A DNA stretch of 11,527 nt, from the NCBI GenBank assembly GCA_014380825.1, contig JACMJD010000349.1, forward strand, positions 1-11,527, given 5' to 3'. This stretch comes from Phycisphaerae bacterium. Lineage in GTDB: Bacteria > Planctomycetota > Phycisphaerae > Tepidisphaerales > Tepidisphaeraceae. The position numbers and the translations under genes are program-made. This document shows, one piece after another, positions 4,675 through 11,527 of the stretch (position 1 is its first letter; each line of letters begins with the position of its first letter). The notes below the pieces were generated by a model that did not search any database, was not told the origin of the DNA, and saw only the letters and a program-made list of their open reading frames with translations.

Positions 4675-5607
4675 TTACGCGGCGCTGACTTCCATATCGG
4701 GACCAGCGCCGCGTTCTTTCGCGCGCTTTACCAACCGGTCGACGAGCTCGACAAAGCCGATCCCATCGTGTGCTGCCGCTTCTGGCAGCAGGCTCTTCGA
4801 CGTAAAGCCCGGCATCGTGTTAATCTCAAGCAGGTATGGCTGATGGTTTTGATCGAGCATCAGATCGACGCGCGACAAATCGCGGCAGCCGATCGCTTCG
4901 TGCGCCCGCCGTGCCAGCTCCTGCACGTTTTTCACGACATCGCCAGGCAGATTCAACTCGAAGTCGTGCTTGGCTGAGTTGCCTTTGTACTTCGCGTCAA
5001 AATCGAAAAACTCGCGTGTCGTCGTGATGCGGATCGGCGAAAGCGGTCGCTCTTCGAAAATGCCGACGGTGAGCTCCGTGCCGACGATCAACTTCTCGAC
5101 CAGTGCCTGACCGTGCGCATGCAGCACTTTCGCGATCGCATCGCGCGCTTGCGGTTCTTCTTTGCAGATGTAAACGTCGATACTGCTGCCGCTGTTGATT
5201 GCCTTCACCACGCACGGCGCGCTGATGCGATTCGGCCCGCGCACCGATCCCGGCGCTCCGGGCATCGCGACATGCCACGGCGGGGTCGGCAAACTATTTT
5301 GTTCCCAGATCAGCTTCGTTTCGACCTTGTCCATCCCCAGATGCGATGCGCGCGATGAGCTGCCGACGAACGGCATGCGACGCGATTCGAGGATTTCCTG
5401 AAGCTCGCCGCTCTCACCGAACGCGCCGTGAAGCACGGGAAAGACGACGTCGCACGGACGATCGAGCCCGGCGCGATTCGTCGGCGAGATGTCGGATTCG
5501 AACACGTCGTGCCCGGCTTTGCGGAGCGCATCCGCGACGGCTTTGCCACTGATCAAACTGATTTCGCGCTCGGCGCTCGGACCGCCTAAGAGGACAGTGA
5601 TTCGCAT
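4675..5607 (-). CDS. ddl: D-alanine--D-alanine ligase
   Basis: Ddl joins two D-alanines with ATP in the cytoplasm, making the dipeptide that MurF adds to the precursor. The 310-residue ATP-grasp protein is full length. Visible landmarks are LLGGPSAEREIS at 6-18 (substrate-binding Glu), FPVLHGAFGESGELQ at 56-70, GMDKVETK at 91-98, the ATP-loop NSGSSIDVYI at 138-147, KLIVGTELTVGI, FDFDAKYKG at 201-209, and the C-terminal LLEINTMPGFTSKSLLP at 259-275 with the metal-binding E-x-N. The Tyr in AKY is the residue linked to D-Ala-D-Ala rather than D-Ala-D-Lac activity. The ATP loop departs from the common KP-x-x-x-GSSVG (KA...GSSID), probably a lineage variant. The ATG at 5607 gives the usual N-terminus but has no ribosome binding site; inverted repeat IR2 begins seven bases upstream. 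The stop is TAA. Confidence 0.96.
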   Translation of the reverse strand: MRITVLLGGPSAEREISLISGKAVADALRKAGHDVFESDISPTNRAGLDRPCDVVFPVLHGAFGESGELQEILESRRMPFVGSSSRASHLGMDKVETKLIWEQNSLPTPPWHVAMPGAPGSVRGPNRISAPCVVKAINSGSSIDVYICKEEPQARDAIAKVLHAHGQALVEKLIVGTELTVGIFEERPLSPIRITTTREFFDFDAKYKGNSAKHDFELNLPGDVVKNVQELARRAHEAIGCRDLSRVDLMLDQNHQPYLLEINTMPGFTSKSLLPEAAAHDGIGFVELVDRLVKRAKERGAGPDMEVSAA

Positions 5608-5614
5608 GCGATTC

Positions 5615-5692
5615 AGAGTTCAGCGCTCAGAGTTCAGAGTTCAGGAAAAACACGCGCATTTCCTGACCTCTGAACTCTGACCTCTGAACTCT
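5615..5692. repeat. Inverted repeat with word-repeat arms between murB and ddl (IR2)
   Basis: Arms of 34 nt at 5615-5648 and 5659-5692 are reverse complements at 31 of 34 positions, around a 10-base loop. Each arm repeats a TCAGAGTTCAGAG-like word. The element fills nearly all of the 89-bp gap between the murB stop and the ddl start, ending five bases from one and seven from the other. A transcript would fold into a very stable hairpin just before the ddl start. It shares its design, but not its sequence, with IR1 and IR3. Confidence 0.85.
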
Positions 5693-5696
5693 CTCC

Positions 5697-6593
5697 TTAA
5701 GGCCAGATCTGGACTTCCGTTTCCAGATGAATTTCGTTCTTGTCGAACACTCTTTCGCGGATGATCTTCACTAGCTTCATCACGTCTTCCGAGCTGCAAC
5801 CCGGATGCGCCGTGATGAAGTTCGCATGTTTCGTGCTGACTTCCGCGCCACCCACGCGCATGCCTTTCAAGCCGGCCTGATCGATCAGCGCGCCGGCACT
5901 CAGGCCGCGCGGGTTTTTGAAGATGCAGCCGCAGTTCTTCGTGTTCAGCGGTTGCGTGTTGCGCTTGAACATCCAGATCTCGCGCGTGCGGCGCATGATC
6001 TTGTCTGGATCGTCCGGCTCCAGATCGAGCGTCGCGGAGATGATGAACCGCGCCGCAATATTGGTGTGACGATATTCGAACACCAAATCGTCGCGAGTGC
6101 GCTCGAACAGTGTGCCCTCCTGATCCATCACGAGGACCTTCGAAACCATCGCGCCGATGTCGCCGTATTTCCCGCCGGCGTTCATGCGGATCCCGCCGCC
6201 CAGCGTGCCGGGAATGCCGGCAAGGCATTCAAAGCCGGCCAGACCTTCGCGCACGGTGCGGAGGAGCAGCTTCTGCATGTCGACGCCCGCGCCCGCTTCC
6301 ACCGACTCGCCGTCAAACTTCGCGCGGCGAATGAACTCGTTGTCGAGACGAAACACCGCGCCGTTCACGCCCGAATCGCTCACCAGCAGATTCGCGCCCA
6401 GGCCAAGCACGTAAACCGGTATGTCATTCTCGACGCACCGGCGTGAGGCTTCCTGCAATTCCTCCACCGACCGCGGCCGAACGAGCCACCGCGCGGGCCC
6501 GCCGATCTTGTACCACGTGAATGGCTTGAGCAGCGTGTTCTCCGTGACCGCTTCTTCGAGGCCGGCGAAAGGATTTGACGTCGCAATGTGCAT
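5697..6593 (-). CDS. murB: UDP-N-acetylmuramate dehydrogenase MurB
   Basis: MurB is the FAD- and NADPH-dependent enzyme that reduces UDP-GlcNAc-enolpyruvate to UDP-MurNAc in the cytoplasm. From ATG 6593 the protein has 298 residues. Motifs in order: YKIGGPA at 28-34, GLGANLLVSDSGVNG at 64-78 (FAD loop), GIPGTLGGGIRMNAG at 127-140, YRHTNI at 174-179, CGCIFKNP at 221-228, SAGALIDQAGLKG at 232-244, and the final ETEVQIW with the conserved Glu. The catalytic Ser of the usual GS-x-FKNP motif is Cys223 here, so a thiol would be the proton donor (inference). The 298-residue length suits the shorter (type II) MurB group. The start lies five bases after the murC stop with AAGAG just upstream; an earlier start at 6629 would overlap murC. 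The stop is TAA, inside the border of IR2. Confidence 0.96.
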   Translation of the reverse strand: MHIATSNPFAGLEEAVTENTLLKPFTWYKIGGPARWLVRPRSVEELQEASRRCVENDIPVYVLGLGANLLVSDSGVNGAVFRLDNEFIRRAKFDGESVEAGAGVDMQKLLLRTVREGLAGFECLAGIPGTLGGGIRMNAGGKYGDIGAMVSKVLVMDQEGTLFERTRDDLVFEYRHTNIAARFIISATLDLEPDDPDKIMRRTREIWMFKRNTQPLNTKNCGCIFKNPRGLSAGALIDQAGLKGMRVGGAEVSTKHANFITAHPGCSSEDVMKLVKIIRERVFDKNEIHLETEVQIWP

Positions 6594-6598
6594 ATCTC

Positions 6599-8035
6599 TT
6601 AACCCACCAAGTCGCGGCCAATTTCCCAAACGTTTCCCGCGCCCATCGTGACGATCAGATCGCCTCCGCGGGCTTCGGTGCGAAGGTGCGCGATGATCTC
6701 GTCGAACTTCGGCAAGTGTTGCGCGCGGTGGCCTTGCTCGCTGATGCGCTTGACCAGGTCGTCGGCGCTGACGCGCTGGCGTTCGGTTTCGCTGTCGCGC
6801 ACGAAGTAGATATCCGGCACGATCGTCTCATCAGCGGCGGCAAAGCTGTTGGCGAAATCGTCCAGCAGAAATCTTGTTCGGCTGTGCTGATGCGGCTGAA
6901 AGACACAGATCAATCGCTTTGGATTGTATCGCTCGCGAAGCGCTTTCAGTGTCGCGCGGATCTCGGTCGGATGATGGCCGTAATCGTCGACGACGGTCGC
7001 GCCGTTGATTTTGCCGACGAGCATCATGCGACGATCGACACCGGTAAACGTCGCGAACGCATCCGCGGCCTTCTGCGGCTCGACGCCGCACGCACGACAC
7101 GCAGCTAGCGCCATTGTCGCGTTGATCAGATTGTGCTCGCCCGGCAGGGCGGGGCGAAGCTCGCAAACTTTCTGGCCCTTATACAAAACTTCGCCGACGT
7201 GGCAGCCGTTTTCGATGCCGAGCGACCGCGTGCTCCACGCGAATCCTTCGGCCAGTGCCGCGAGCTCGATTGTTGCTTCGATTCCTGCCAGCGCCTCGAT
7301 CACGCGGCGATCATTTCCGCCGGCGATGATCAGGCCGTCCTTCGGCACGAGCGACGCGAAATGCCGGAACTATTCGACAATCTCGCCGATGTTCTTGTAG
7401 CAGTCGAGATGATCCTCTTCGATGTTCGTGATGATCGCGACGCGCGGCGCGAGGTGGTGAAAGCTGCGATCAAATTCGCACGCCTCGGCCACGAACGATG
7501 CGCCGGTTCCCGAATGGCTACCGCCGCCAAGCTGCGGCACGGTTCCGCCAACGACGAAGCTCGGATCGACACCGCACTGCATGAGCGCGTAGGCGATCAT
7601 CGCGGTGGTGGTCGATTTCCCGTGCGTTCCCGCGACCGCCACGCCGAATCGCTCGGCCATGATCTCGCCCAGCAACTCGGCGTATTTGATCGTGCGGATG
7701 CCAAACGCCTTGGCCGCAAGAAATTCTCGATTGGTATCCGGCACGGCCGCGGTGCGAACGACGAGATCGACCTCGCGGCTGAGCAATTCGCCCATCTGAT
7801 CGCGCGAGACGTTCGCGCCGCGCTTCGATAAAGCGAACGTTTGCGGATTCGGTTTCGGTTCCGAACCGGTGACGATTGCGCCGCTATCGAGCAGGATCGC
7901 GGCAAGCCCGCTCATCCCGCATCCGCCGATGCCGATGAAGTGGACGCGCAGGCGCGCGAACTTGCTCGGCGACTCGCTCGCCAGTCGCGACTCCGTTCGT
8001 GACTCATCTGCTCGGATCGACACGTGTGTCGGCAT
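6599..8035 (-). pseudogene. murC: UDP-N-acetylmuramate--L-alanine ligase MurC, interrupted by one in-frame TAG
   Basis: MurC adds L-Ala to UDP-MurNAc with ATP in the cytoplasm. Translated through the stop, this is a normal-length enzyme of 478 positions: Rossmann-like VHFIGIGGCGMSGLA at 31-45, P-loop AGTHGKSTTTAMIAYAL at 135-151, EACEFDRSF, TNIEEDHLDCY at 203-213, PGEHNLINA near 298, VVDDYGHHPTEI near 348-359, and a QPHQHSRTR-type motif. Codon 222 (7372-7370) is TAG, between GEIVE and FRHFASLVPKDG. The same frame resumes at once with fully conserved sequence, so one base change explains it (GAG, CAG or AAG to TAG, or a read error). The truncated product would lack most of the ATPase domain and all of the C-terminal domain. 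The ATG at 8035 follows CAGGAAAG at good spacing; a GTG at 8143 would add 36 non-family residues. In an essential single-copy gene, a sequence error is the simplest reading. Confidence 0.93.
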
Positions 8036-8098
8036 GTTACTTTCCTGTGGCGAGGAGTTAAAGCGTCGGTCATGACCCACGAGCGAAAGAATGCGCTT

Positions 8099-8118
8099 AC
8101 GCGGCAATTGCGCCGCGT
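8099..8118. other. Hairpin in the gap before murC
   Basis: ACGCGGC and GCCGCGT form a perfect 7-bp GC-rich stem with loop AATTGC, inside the 112-bp gap between the HTTM-like gene and murC. No T tract follows on either strand. It could be a pause or attenuation site, or chance. Confidence 0.35.
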
Positions 8119-8147
8119 TGCTCGCCGCAGCGCGTTCGTTCACTTAT

Positions 8148-9323
8148 TCATCGGCTTGCGGCGGCGGGCTCCGTGATTTGTGATCTGCACATTCGCATGC
8201 TGATTGCGCGCCCAATCTGCCAGATCGCGGACGACACGAGCCAGAGCCCCAGCGGCAGGATCGGCCAGAAAATGCTGCGCCAGTCGATCACGCTGCCCAG
8301 CGACAAGATCGACCGCGTAAACGTGCCCAGATTCCACGTTGCGGCCAGGGCGACGGCGATCGTCCAGGCGAGAAGCGTAAGCATCGTTGCACTCCGGACC
8401 TTCAAGCTCGCGCGCGGCATCACACCTCGACGGACCGATTCCCAATCGAGGAACGATGCATACGCGATCAGCAGTGGCGTGAACGTGAGGACGAACAGGA
8501 GTCCGTTGACTGCCTGGAACACTAGCGCGAGCCCGATGTACAGCCGCAGCAGTCGCCGCTCGAACAGTGCGAGGAAAAACGTCGTCTCGAACAGCAGGAT
8601 GCTGAGTTGGATCGGCACGTGCAGGATCGGCAATTCCTTCACCCAGGCGGCCCACGGGTTCAGTCGTAGGCCGAGCAACGCGCCATCCACGTTGTGATAC
8701 AGGCCGAAGTTTGCCATCACCGTGAAGTCGCGCAGCCAGATCCCCGAACCGATCATCTTGTTCAGGCCCGCGATGCAAAAGAGAGCGGAGAGGATGACCA
8801 GCGTCGCGCGGAGGGGCAGGGCGTAACGTGCAGCGGTGCCAGGAGACGCTGCACGGCGCAGGCGCAGCGCATCCAGCGCGTATGCGTCTCCCCACGGTGC
8901 GCCGGCGAGCAACATGACAAACGGGATGAAGAACGTCAGGAAGACCGTGCCGTTTTCCTTGTCGGCCACGCTGAACAGCGATTCGAGCAGCGCGCCTGCG
9001 ACCAGCACGGCGGCGGTCATCACGCGCGTGCGCCAGCCGAACAACAGCAGCACGAGGCACGCCACCACGATCGATTCGATCGCTTGAAAGACAATCGGCG
9101 GCGTGTCGAATGGAAACCATGCCGCGACGACGATGAGCCTGCGGCTCGCCCGCGGCAGGCCGGACAGGAGCTCGGCGCGCTGGAAGCTCAAATGCCAGAG
9201 ATAGAACAAGGCGTAGATGATGCGAAAGATGCCCAGCGATTGCGGTGCGTGTGCCACCGCCGGGGCGGTCAGCCAGCGGTCGATCGCGCCGTCGATTCTG
9301 CACAGTATCCAGACGCTCGTCAT
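8148..9323 (-). CDS. HTTM-like polytopic membrane protein
   Basis: This 391-residue protein has about eight or nine hydrophobic segments, clear ones at roughly 29-45, 78-96, 100-118, 127-143, 171-188, 236-254, 260-285, 311-330 and 350-370. The first span (LGIFRIIYALFYLWHL), the polar DKENG followed by FLTFFIPFVMLLAGAPWG at 121-144, and AGLNKMIGSGIWLRD at 185-199 resemble the HTTM domain family related to vitamin K-dependent gamma-carboxylase. Bacterial members are mostly of unknown substrate, so I claim the fold type only. ATG 9323 overlaps the preceding gene by ATGA and follows AAGAGG at good spacing, so the two are a coupled pair. It lies between murG and murC, which are adjacent in many clusters, so the pair looks inserted. 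A direct role in wall synthesis is possible but unproven. The stop is TGA. Confidence 0.75.
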   Translation of the reverse strand: MTSVWILCRIDGAIDRWLTAPAVAHAPQSLGIFRIIYALFYLWHLSFQRAELLSGLPRASRRLIVVAAWFPFDTPPIVFQAIESIVVACLVLLLFGWRTRVMTAAVLVAGALLESLFSVADKENGTVFLTFFIPFVMLLAGAPWGDAYALDALRLRRAASPGTAARYALPLRATLVILSALFCIAGLNKMIGSGIWLRDFTVMANFGLYHNVDGALLGLRLNPWAAWVKELPILHVPIQLSILLFETTFFLALFERRLLRLYIGLALVFQAVNGLLFVLTFTPLLIAYASFLDWESVRRGVMPRASLKVRSATMLTLLAWTIAVALAATWNLGTFTRSILSLGSVIDWRSIFWPILPLGLWLVSSAIWQIGRAISMRMCRSQITEPAAASR

Positions 9324-9817
9324 GGTCGCCTCTTGGCGCGCCGTCGATGCGCATCGGCGTCGAATGTACCAAGGATGCTTTCGCGCTCCGGCGCGGCGAG
9401 GATCAGCGGAGGAACCGCCATCGGTTCGACTGACCAGGTCAGTCGCACGCCTTGCACCTGCTTCACGTGGATCGCCGGAAAAATATTGTCCAGCAGATGA
9501 ACGAGGTATCCGCGATGGGCCGCGCGCGCATCGGCGGTTTCGGCGTCAAACGCGCCGGTGAACGACTGCATCGCGATCGGGAGGCGGTCGACACCCCAGA
9601 GTTCGTGCGCGGACACGAGTCGCAATTGGCCAGTCGAATCGACGATCCGCAGTCGGACGGCGGTAGCAGTCGGGGCCGGATAGTGGATCGGCTTTTTGCT
9701 GTACATGCCCCAGTTCACGAGCGGCCAAAACGCATTTCGGCGACCGACCACGGCCAGACCCAGCAGCATCATCGCTAGCGCGGACTTTGTCAGGAACAGC
9801 GGTCGCGCGGTGGGCAT
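9320..9817 (-). CDS. Small membrane-anchored partner of the HTTM-like protein
   Basis: From ATG 9817 the product has 165 residues: one N-terminal hydrophobic segment (about 11-25), then FWPLVNWGMYSKKP at 30-43, then a soluble, beta-rich part and a basic, arginine-rich tail. The WP-x-x-NWGMYS phrase resembles small proteins that I recall lying next to HTTM genes, where the anchor keeps the rest outside the membrane. Its function is unknown. It starts seven bases after the murG stop and overlaps the HTTM-like gene by four bases, so it is expressed with both. An in-frame ATG at 9880 lies inside murG and would add 21 residues without support. Confidence 0.7.
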   Translation of the reverse strand: MPTARPLFLTKSALAMMLLGLAVVGRRNAFWPLVNWGMYSKKPIHYPAPTATAVRLRIVDSTGQLRLVSAHELWGVDRLPIAMQSFTGAFDAETADARAAHRGYLVHLLDNIFPAIHVKQVQGVRLTWSVEPMAVPPLILAAPERESILGTFDADAHRRRAKRRP

Positions 9818-9824
9818 CGCCTGG

Positions 9825-10946
9825 TTACCCCTGGAGCATCCGGGCGATGACTTGCGCGACAGCATCGGCCGCGTCCGCACGTCCCAGCGCCTTCGCGGCT
9901 TCGGACATTGACTTTCGTCGCGTGGAATCGTGCAGCAGCGTTTCGAGCGCGAGCTTGAGCTTGGCGGCGTTAAGCTTCGCGTCTTTCGCGTCGTCCACCA
10001 GCACGGCGGCGCCTGCGTCAGACAGCACTCGGGCGTTCGCGCGTTGATGCATATCTTTGTGAAACGGATACGGCATCAGGATCGATGGCACGCCGCACGC
10101 GGTCAGCTCGGCGATCGTGCTCGCGCCCGATCGCGCGATGGCCAGATCAGTCACGGCCCACACGTCCGACATCGCGGGTGTGAAATCGACCACAACGGCT
10201 GGCACTGATTGCTCGCGATATCCCTGGCGGACTTTCTCCGAATGATCTTTGCCCGACAAATGCAGAATCTGCCAGCCCTGCAGCTTGAGCGAACCGACGG
10301 TCGCGAGCACGGCTTCGTTGACGCTGACGGCGCCTTGGCTGGCGCCGGTGATCATCAACGTGTTGAGGCGTGCATCGAGTCCGAGTCGAGACGCGGCCTG
10401 TTCGCGCGGGGGAAGGGCGAGGATCGACGAGCGAATCGGGCAGCCCGTGACGACGAGTTTGGACGCGTGATTCGGCGAGACGTGCTCGCGGGTTTGTTCG
10501 AAGCCGCAGCAGACGTGCGTGGCGTAGCGCATCAAGTACTGATTTGCTTTGCCCGGGATGACATCCGGATTCAGAAGTGCCGCCGGGATATTTTTCAGCG
10601 CCGCCGTTTTGACGGCTACGCCCGCCGCGTATCCGCCGAGCCCCAGCACGGCGGCGGGTTTGCGCTCGCGGATCACGTTGCGCACGACCTCTTTCGTCTC
10701 TCGCCAGCTCTTGAAGAATCGCAGCAACCCGCCCACCGACAGCGCAGGCGGCACGATCGGCTGCGCGATGAATTCGAAACCGGTGGGCGAAAGAATCGTC
10801 GTGTCAATCGCCCGTTGCGTACACAAAAACACCGGTGTAATGTGCCGCGCGCGAGCGCGCAGCGCCTCGGCCACGGCGATGCCGGGATACAAATGCCCGC
10901 CGGTGCCACCACCGGCCAGCAGGATTGTCGCGGGATTTTCCGACAT
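9825..10946 (-). CDS. murG: UDP-GlcNAc:undecaprenyl-PP-MurNAc-pentapeptide GlcNAc transferase MurG
   Basis: MurG is the GT28 glycosyltransferase that turns lipid I into lipid II at the inner face of the membrane. The 373-residue protein has both Rossmann halves. Landmarks: AGGGTGGHLYPGIAVAEAL at 11-29 (the first G loop), VLGLGGYAAG at 101-110, VIPGKANQYL at 130-139, GCPIR at 169-173, the second loop TGASQGAVSVNEA at 201-213, LHLSGKDH at 229-236, ARSGASTIAELTACGVPSIL at 272-291 (UDP-GlcNAc site), and PYPFHKDMHQRANA at 293-306. The common HEQN before the IPGKAN motif is LNPD here, and GGSQGA is GASQGA. ATG 10946 is preferred; a TTG one codon upstream is an alternative. It lies 16 bp after ftsW. 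The stop is TAA. Confidence 0.97.
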   Translation of the reverse strand: MSENPATILLAGGGTGGHLYPGIAVAEALRARARHITPVFLCTQRAIDTTILSPTGFEFIAQPIVPPALSVGGLLRFFKSWRETKEVVRNVIRERKPAAVLGLGGYAAGVAVKTAALKNIPAALLNPDVIPGKANQYLMRYATHVCCGFEQTREHVSPNHASKLVVTGCPIRSSILALPPREQAASRLGLDARLNTLMITGASQGAVSVNEAVLATVGSLKLQGWQILHLSGKDHSEKVRQGYREQSVPAVVVDFTPAMSDVWAVTDLAIARSGASTIAELTACGVPSILMPYPFHKDMHQRANARVLSDAGAAVLVDDAKDAKLNAAKLKLALETLLHDSTRRKSMSEAAKALGRADAADAVAQVIARMLQG

Positions 10947-10962
10947 CAATCCAATCGTATGC

Positions 10963-11527
10963 TCAAACTCGCAAATCCCAGATCGCCGTGGTACTCATCG
11001 CGGAAGTGGAGATCTGCGGACCGATCTTCTTCGGGGGACGCGTGTCGAGATTCAATTCCGGTTCGGGCGACTCTTGCTCGTCTAATTCCTCGGGCGAATG
11101 TTGATATCGCGTGACGCTGTACAACAAACCGAGTGCGGCACAGGTGATTACAAGCCCGCTTCCACCGGCGCTGACCAGCGGCAATGACAAACCTTTCGTC
11201 GGCACGCTGACAGTCGCGACCGCGATGTTGATCGTTGCTTGCAGGCCGATCATCGAGCCGATCCCGAACGCCAGCATTCGGCCGAAGCTGTCGCGCTTCT
11301 GTTGAACGACCTGCCAGGCGACGTAAATGATTCCAAGGTACAGCGCGACGGTCAGCAACGCGCCGAATAATCCCAACTCTTCGCAAATCACGGCGAAAAT
11401 GAAATCGGTTGTGTCTTCCGGCAGATATCCAAGTTTCTGAATGCCATTGCCCAGGCCGCGCCCGGTGACTCCGCCCGTCGCGAAGCTCAGCAGGCTCTGG
11501 ATCATGTGATAGCCCTCGCCTCGCGGC
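10963..11527 (-). CDS. ftsW: Cell division protein FtsW (SEDS glycosyltransferase), C-terminal part
   Basis: Only the last 187 or so codons are present; the 5' part is beyond the right edge. The fragment opens PRGEGYHMIQSLLS and continues GGVTGRGLGNGIQKLGYLPE, then TDFIFAVICEELGLFGALL, matching the large periplasmic loop of SEDS lipid II polymerases. It continues through hydrophobic spans and the final GLSLPLVSAGGSGLVI, then a polar, acidic cytoplasmic tail of about 45 residues. Both FtsW and RodA share these motifs; FtsW is chosen because murG follows 16 bp later, as in dcw clusters. The usual Tyr of the SYGGS motif is Ala here. The Met at 11505 is internal, not a start. The stop is TGA. Confidence 0.93.
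   Translation of the reverse strand, partial: PRGEGYHMIQSLLSFATGGVTGRGLGNGIQKLGYLPEDTTDFIFAVICEELGLFGALLTVALYLGIIYVAWQVVQQKRDSFGRMLAFGIGSMIGLQATINIAVATVSVPTKGLSLPLVSAGGSGLVITCAALGLLYSVTRYQHSPEELDEQESPEPELNLDTRPPKKIGPQISTSAMSTTAIWDLRV

Noticed and set aside
7348..7350. Re-initiation at GTG 7348 making a separate C-terminal MurC protein
   Set aside because: There is no ribosome binding site upstream. The codon is simply the Val of the conserved LVP-x-DG stretch in the same frame as the N-terminal half.
7370..7372. Genome-wide reassignment of TAG to an amino acid
   Set aside because: mraZ ends in TAG at the family's normal length, and only murC has an internal TAG in this window. One instance does not support recoding.
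8694..9500. Long plus-strand open frame opposite the HTTM-like gene and its partner
   Set aside because: It is antisense to two well-supported genes. The translation is rich in Arg, Gln and His with no motif, typical of a shadow frame in GC-rich DNA. The same holds for the plus frames at 10209-11114, 5805-6446 and 4035-4628.
11503..11505. ATG at 11505 as the ftsW start
   Set aside because: The frame is open to the window edge, and the residues before it (PRGEGYH) match the family, so it is an internal Met of a truncated gene.

Overview
The window is an 11.5 kb piece of a GC-rich bacterial chromosome. It carries most of a division and cell wall (dcw) gene cluster, nearly all on the minus strand. 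The best guess at the host is a planctomycete (Planctomycetota, perhaps Phycisphaerae). This is inferred from four things: dcw genes with no ftsA or ftsZ after ftsQ, a plus-strand small protein of a type I associate with planctomycetes, an HTTM-like membrane protein pair inside the cluster, and a short membrane-anchored gene beginning with MTRETKIGLLVG after rsmH. No rRNA or other marker confirms the lineage.

Reading along the minus strand from the right edge, the order is: ftsW (5' end cut off), murG, a small membrane-anchored protein, an HTTM-like polytopic membrane protein, murC (with one in-frame TAG), murB, ddl, ftsQ, a six-helix membrane protein of unknown function, a probable terminator and a new promoter region, mraZ, about 1.1 kb of mostly non-coding DNA, rsmH, and the first 21 codons of another gene cut by the left edge. 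Many junctions are tight (4-bp ATGA overlaps or gaps of 5-17 bp), so ftsW to the six-helix protein could be one or two long transcription units. mraZ appears to start a second unit.

Together the genes make and export peptidoglycan precursor. MurB and MurC build UDP-MurNAc and add L-Ala, Ddl makes D-Ala-D-Ala, MurG makes lipid II, FtsW is a lipid II polymerase, and FtsQ scaffolds the divisome. MraZ is the cluster's DNA-binding regulator, and RsmH methylates 16S rRNA. Compared with the classical order (mraZ-rsmH-ftsL-ftsI...ftsW-murG-murC-murB-ddl-ftsQ-ftsA-ftsZ), the right-hand segment here lies upstream of mraZ. The order is therefore rearranged, and the six-helix membrane protein sits where ftsA/ftsZ would be.

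The unusual parts are as follows. (1) Positions 1565-2215 between mraZ and rsmH are tiled by about ten separate hairpins, several of them nested and long; this is a candidate structured RNA with no family I recognise. (2) There are three intergenic inverted repeats whose arms are built from short repeated words (77-198, 1705-1780, 5615-5692). (3) murC carries a single TAG at codon 222 in an otherwise intact frame. (4) A lone plus-strand small gene (1188-1529) separates mraZ from rsmH.
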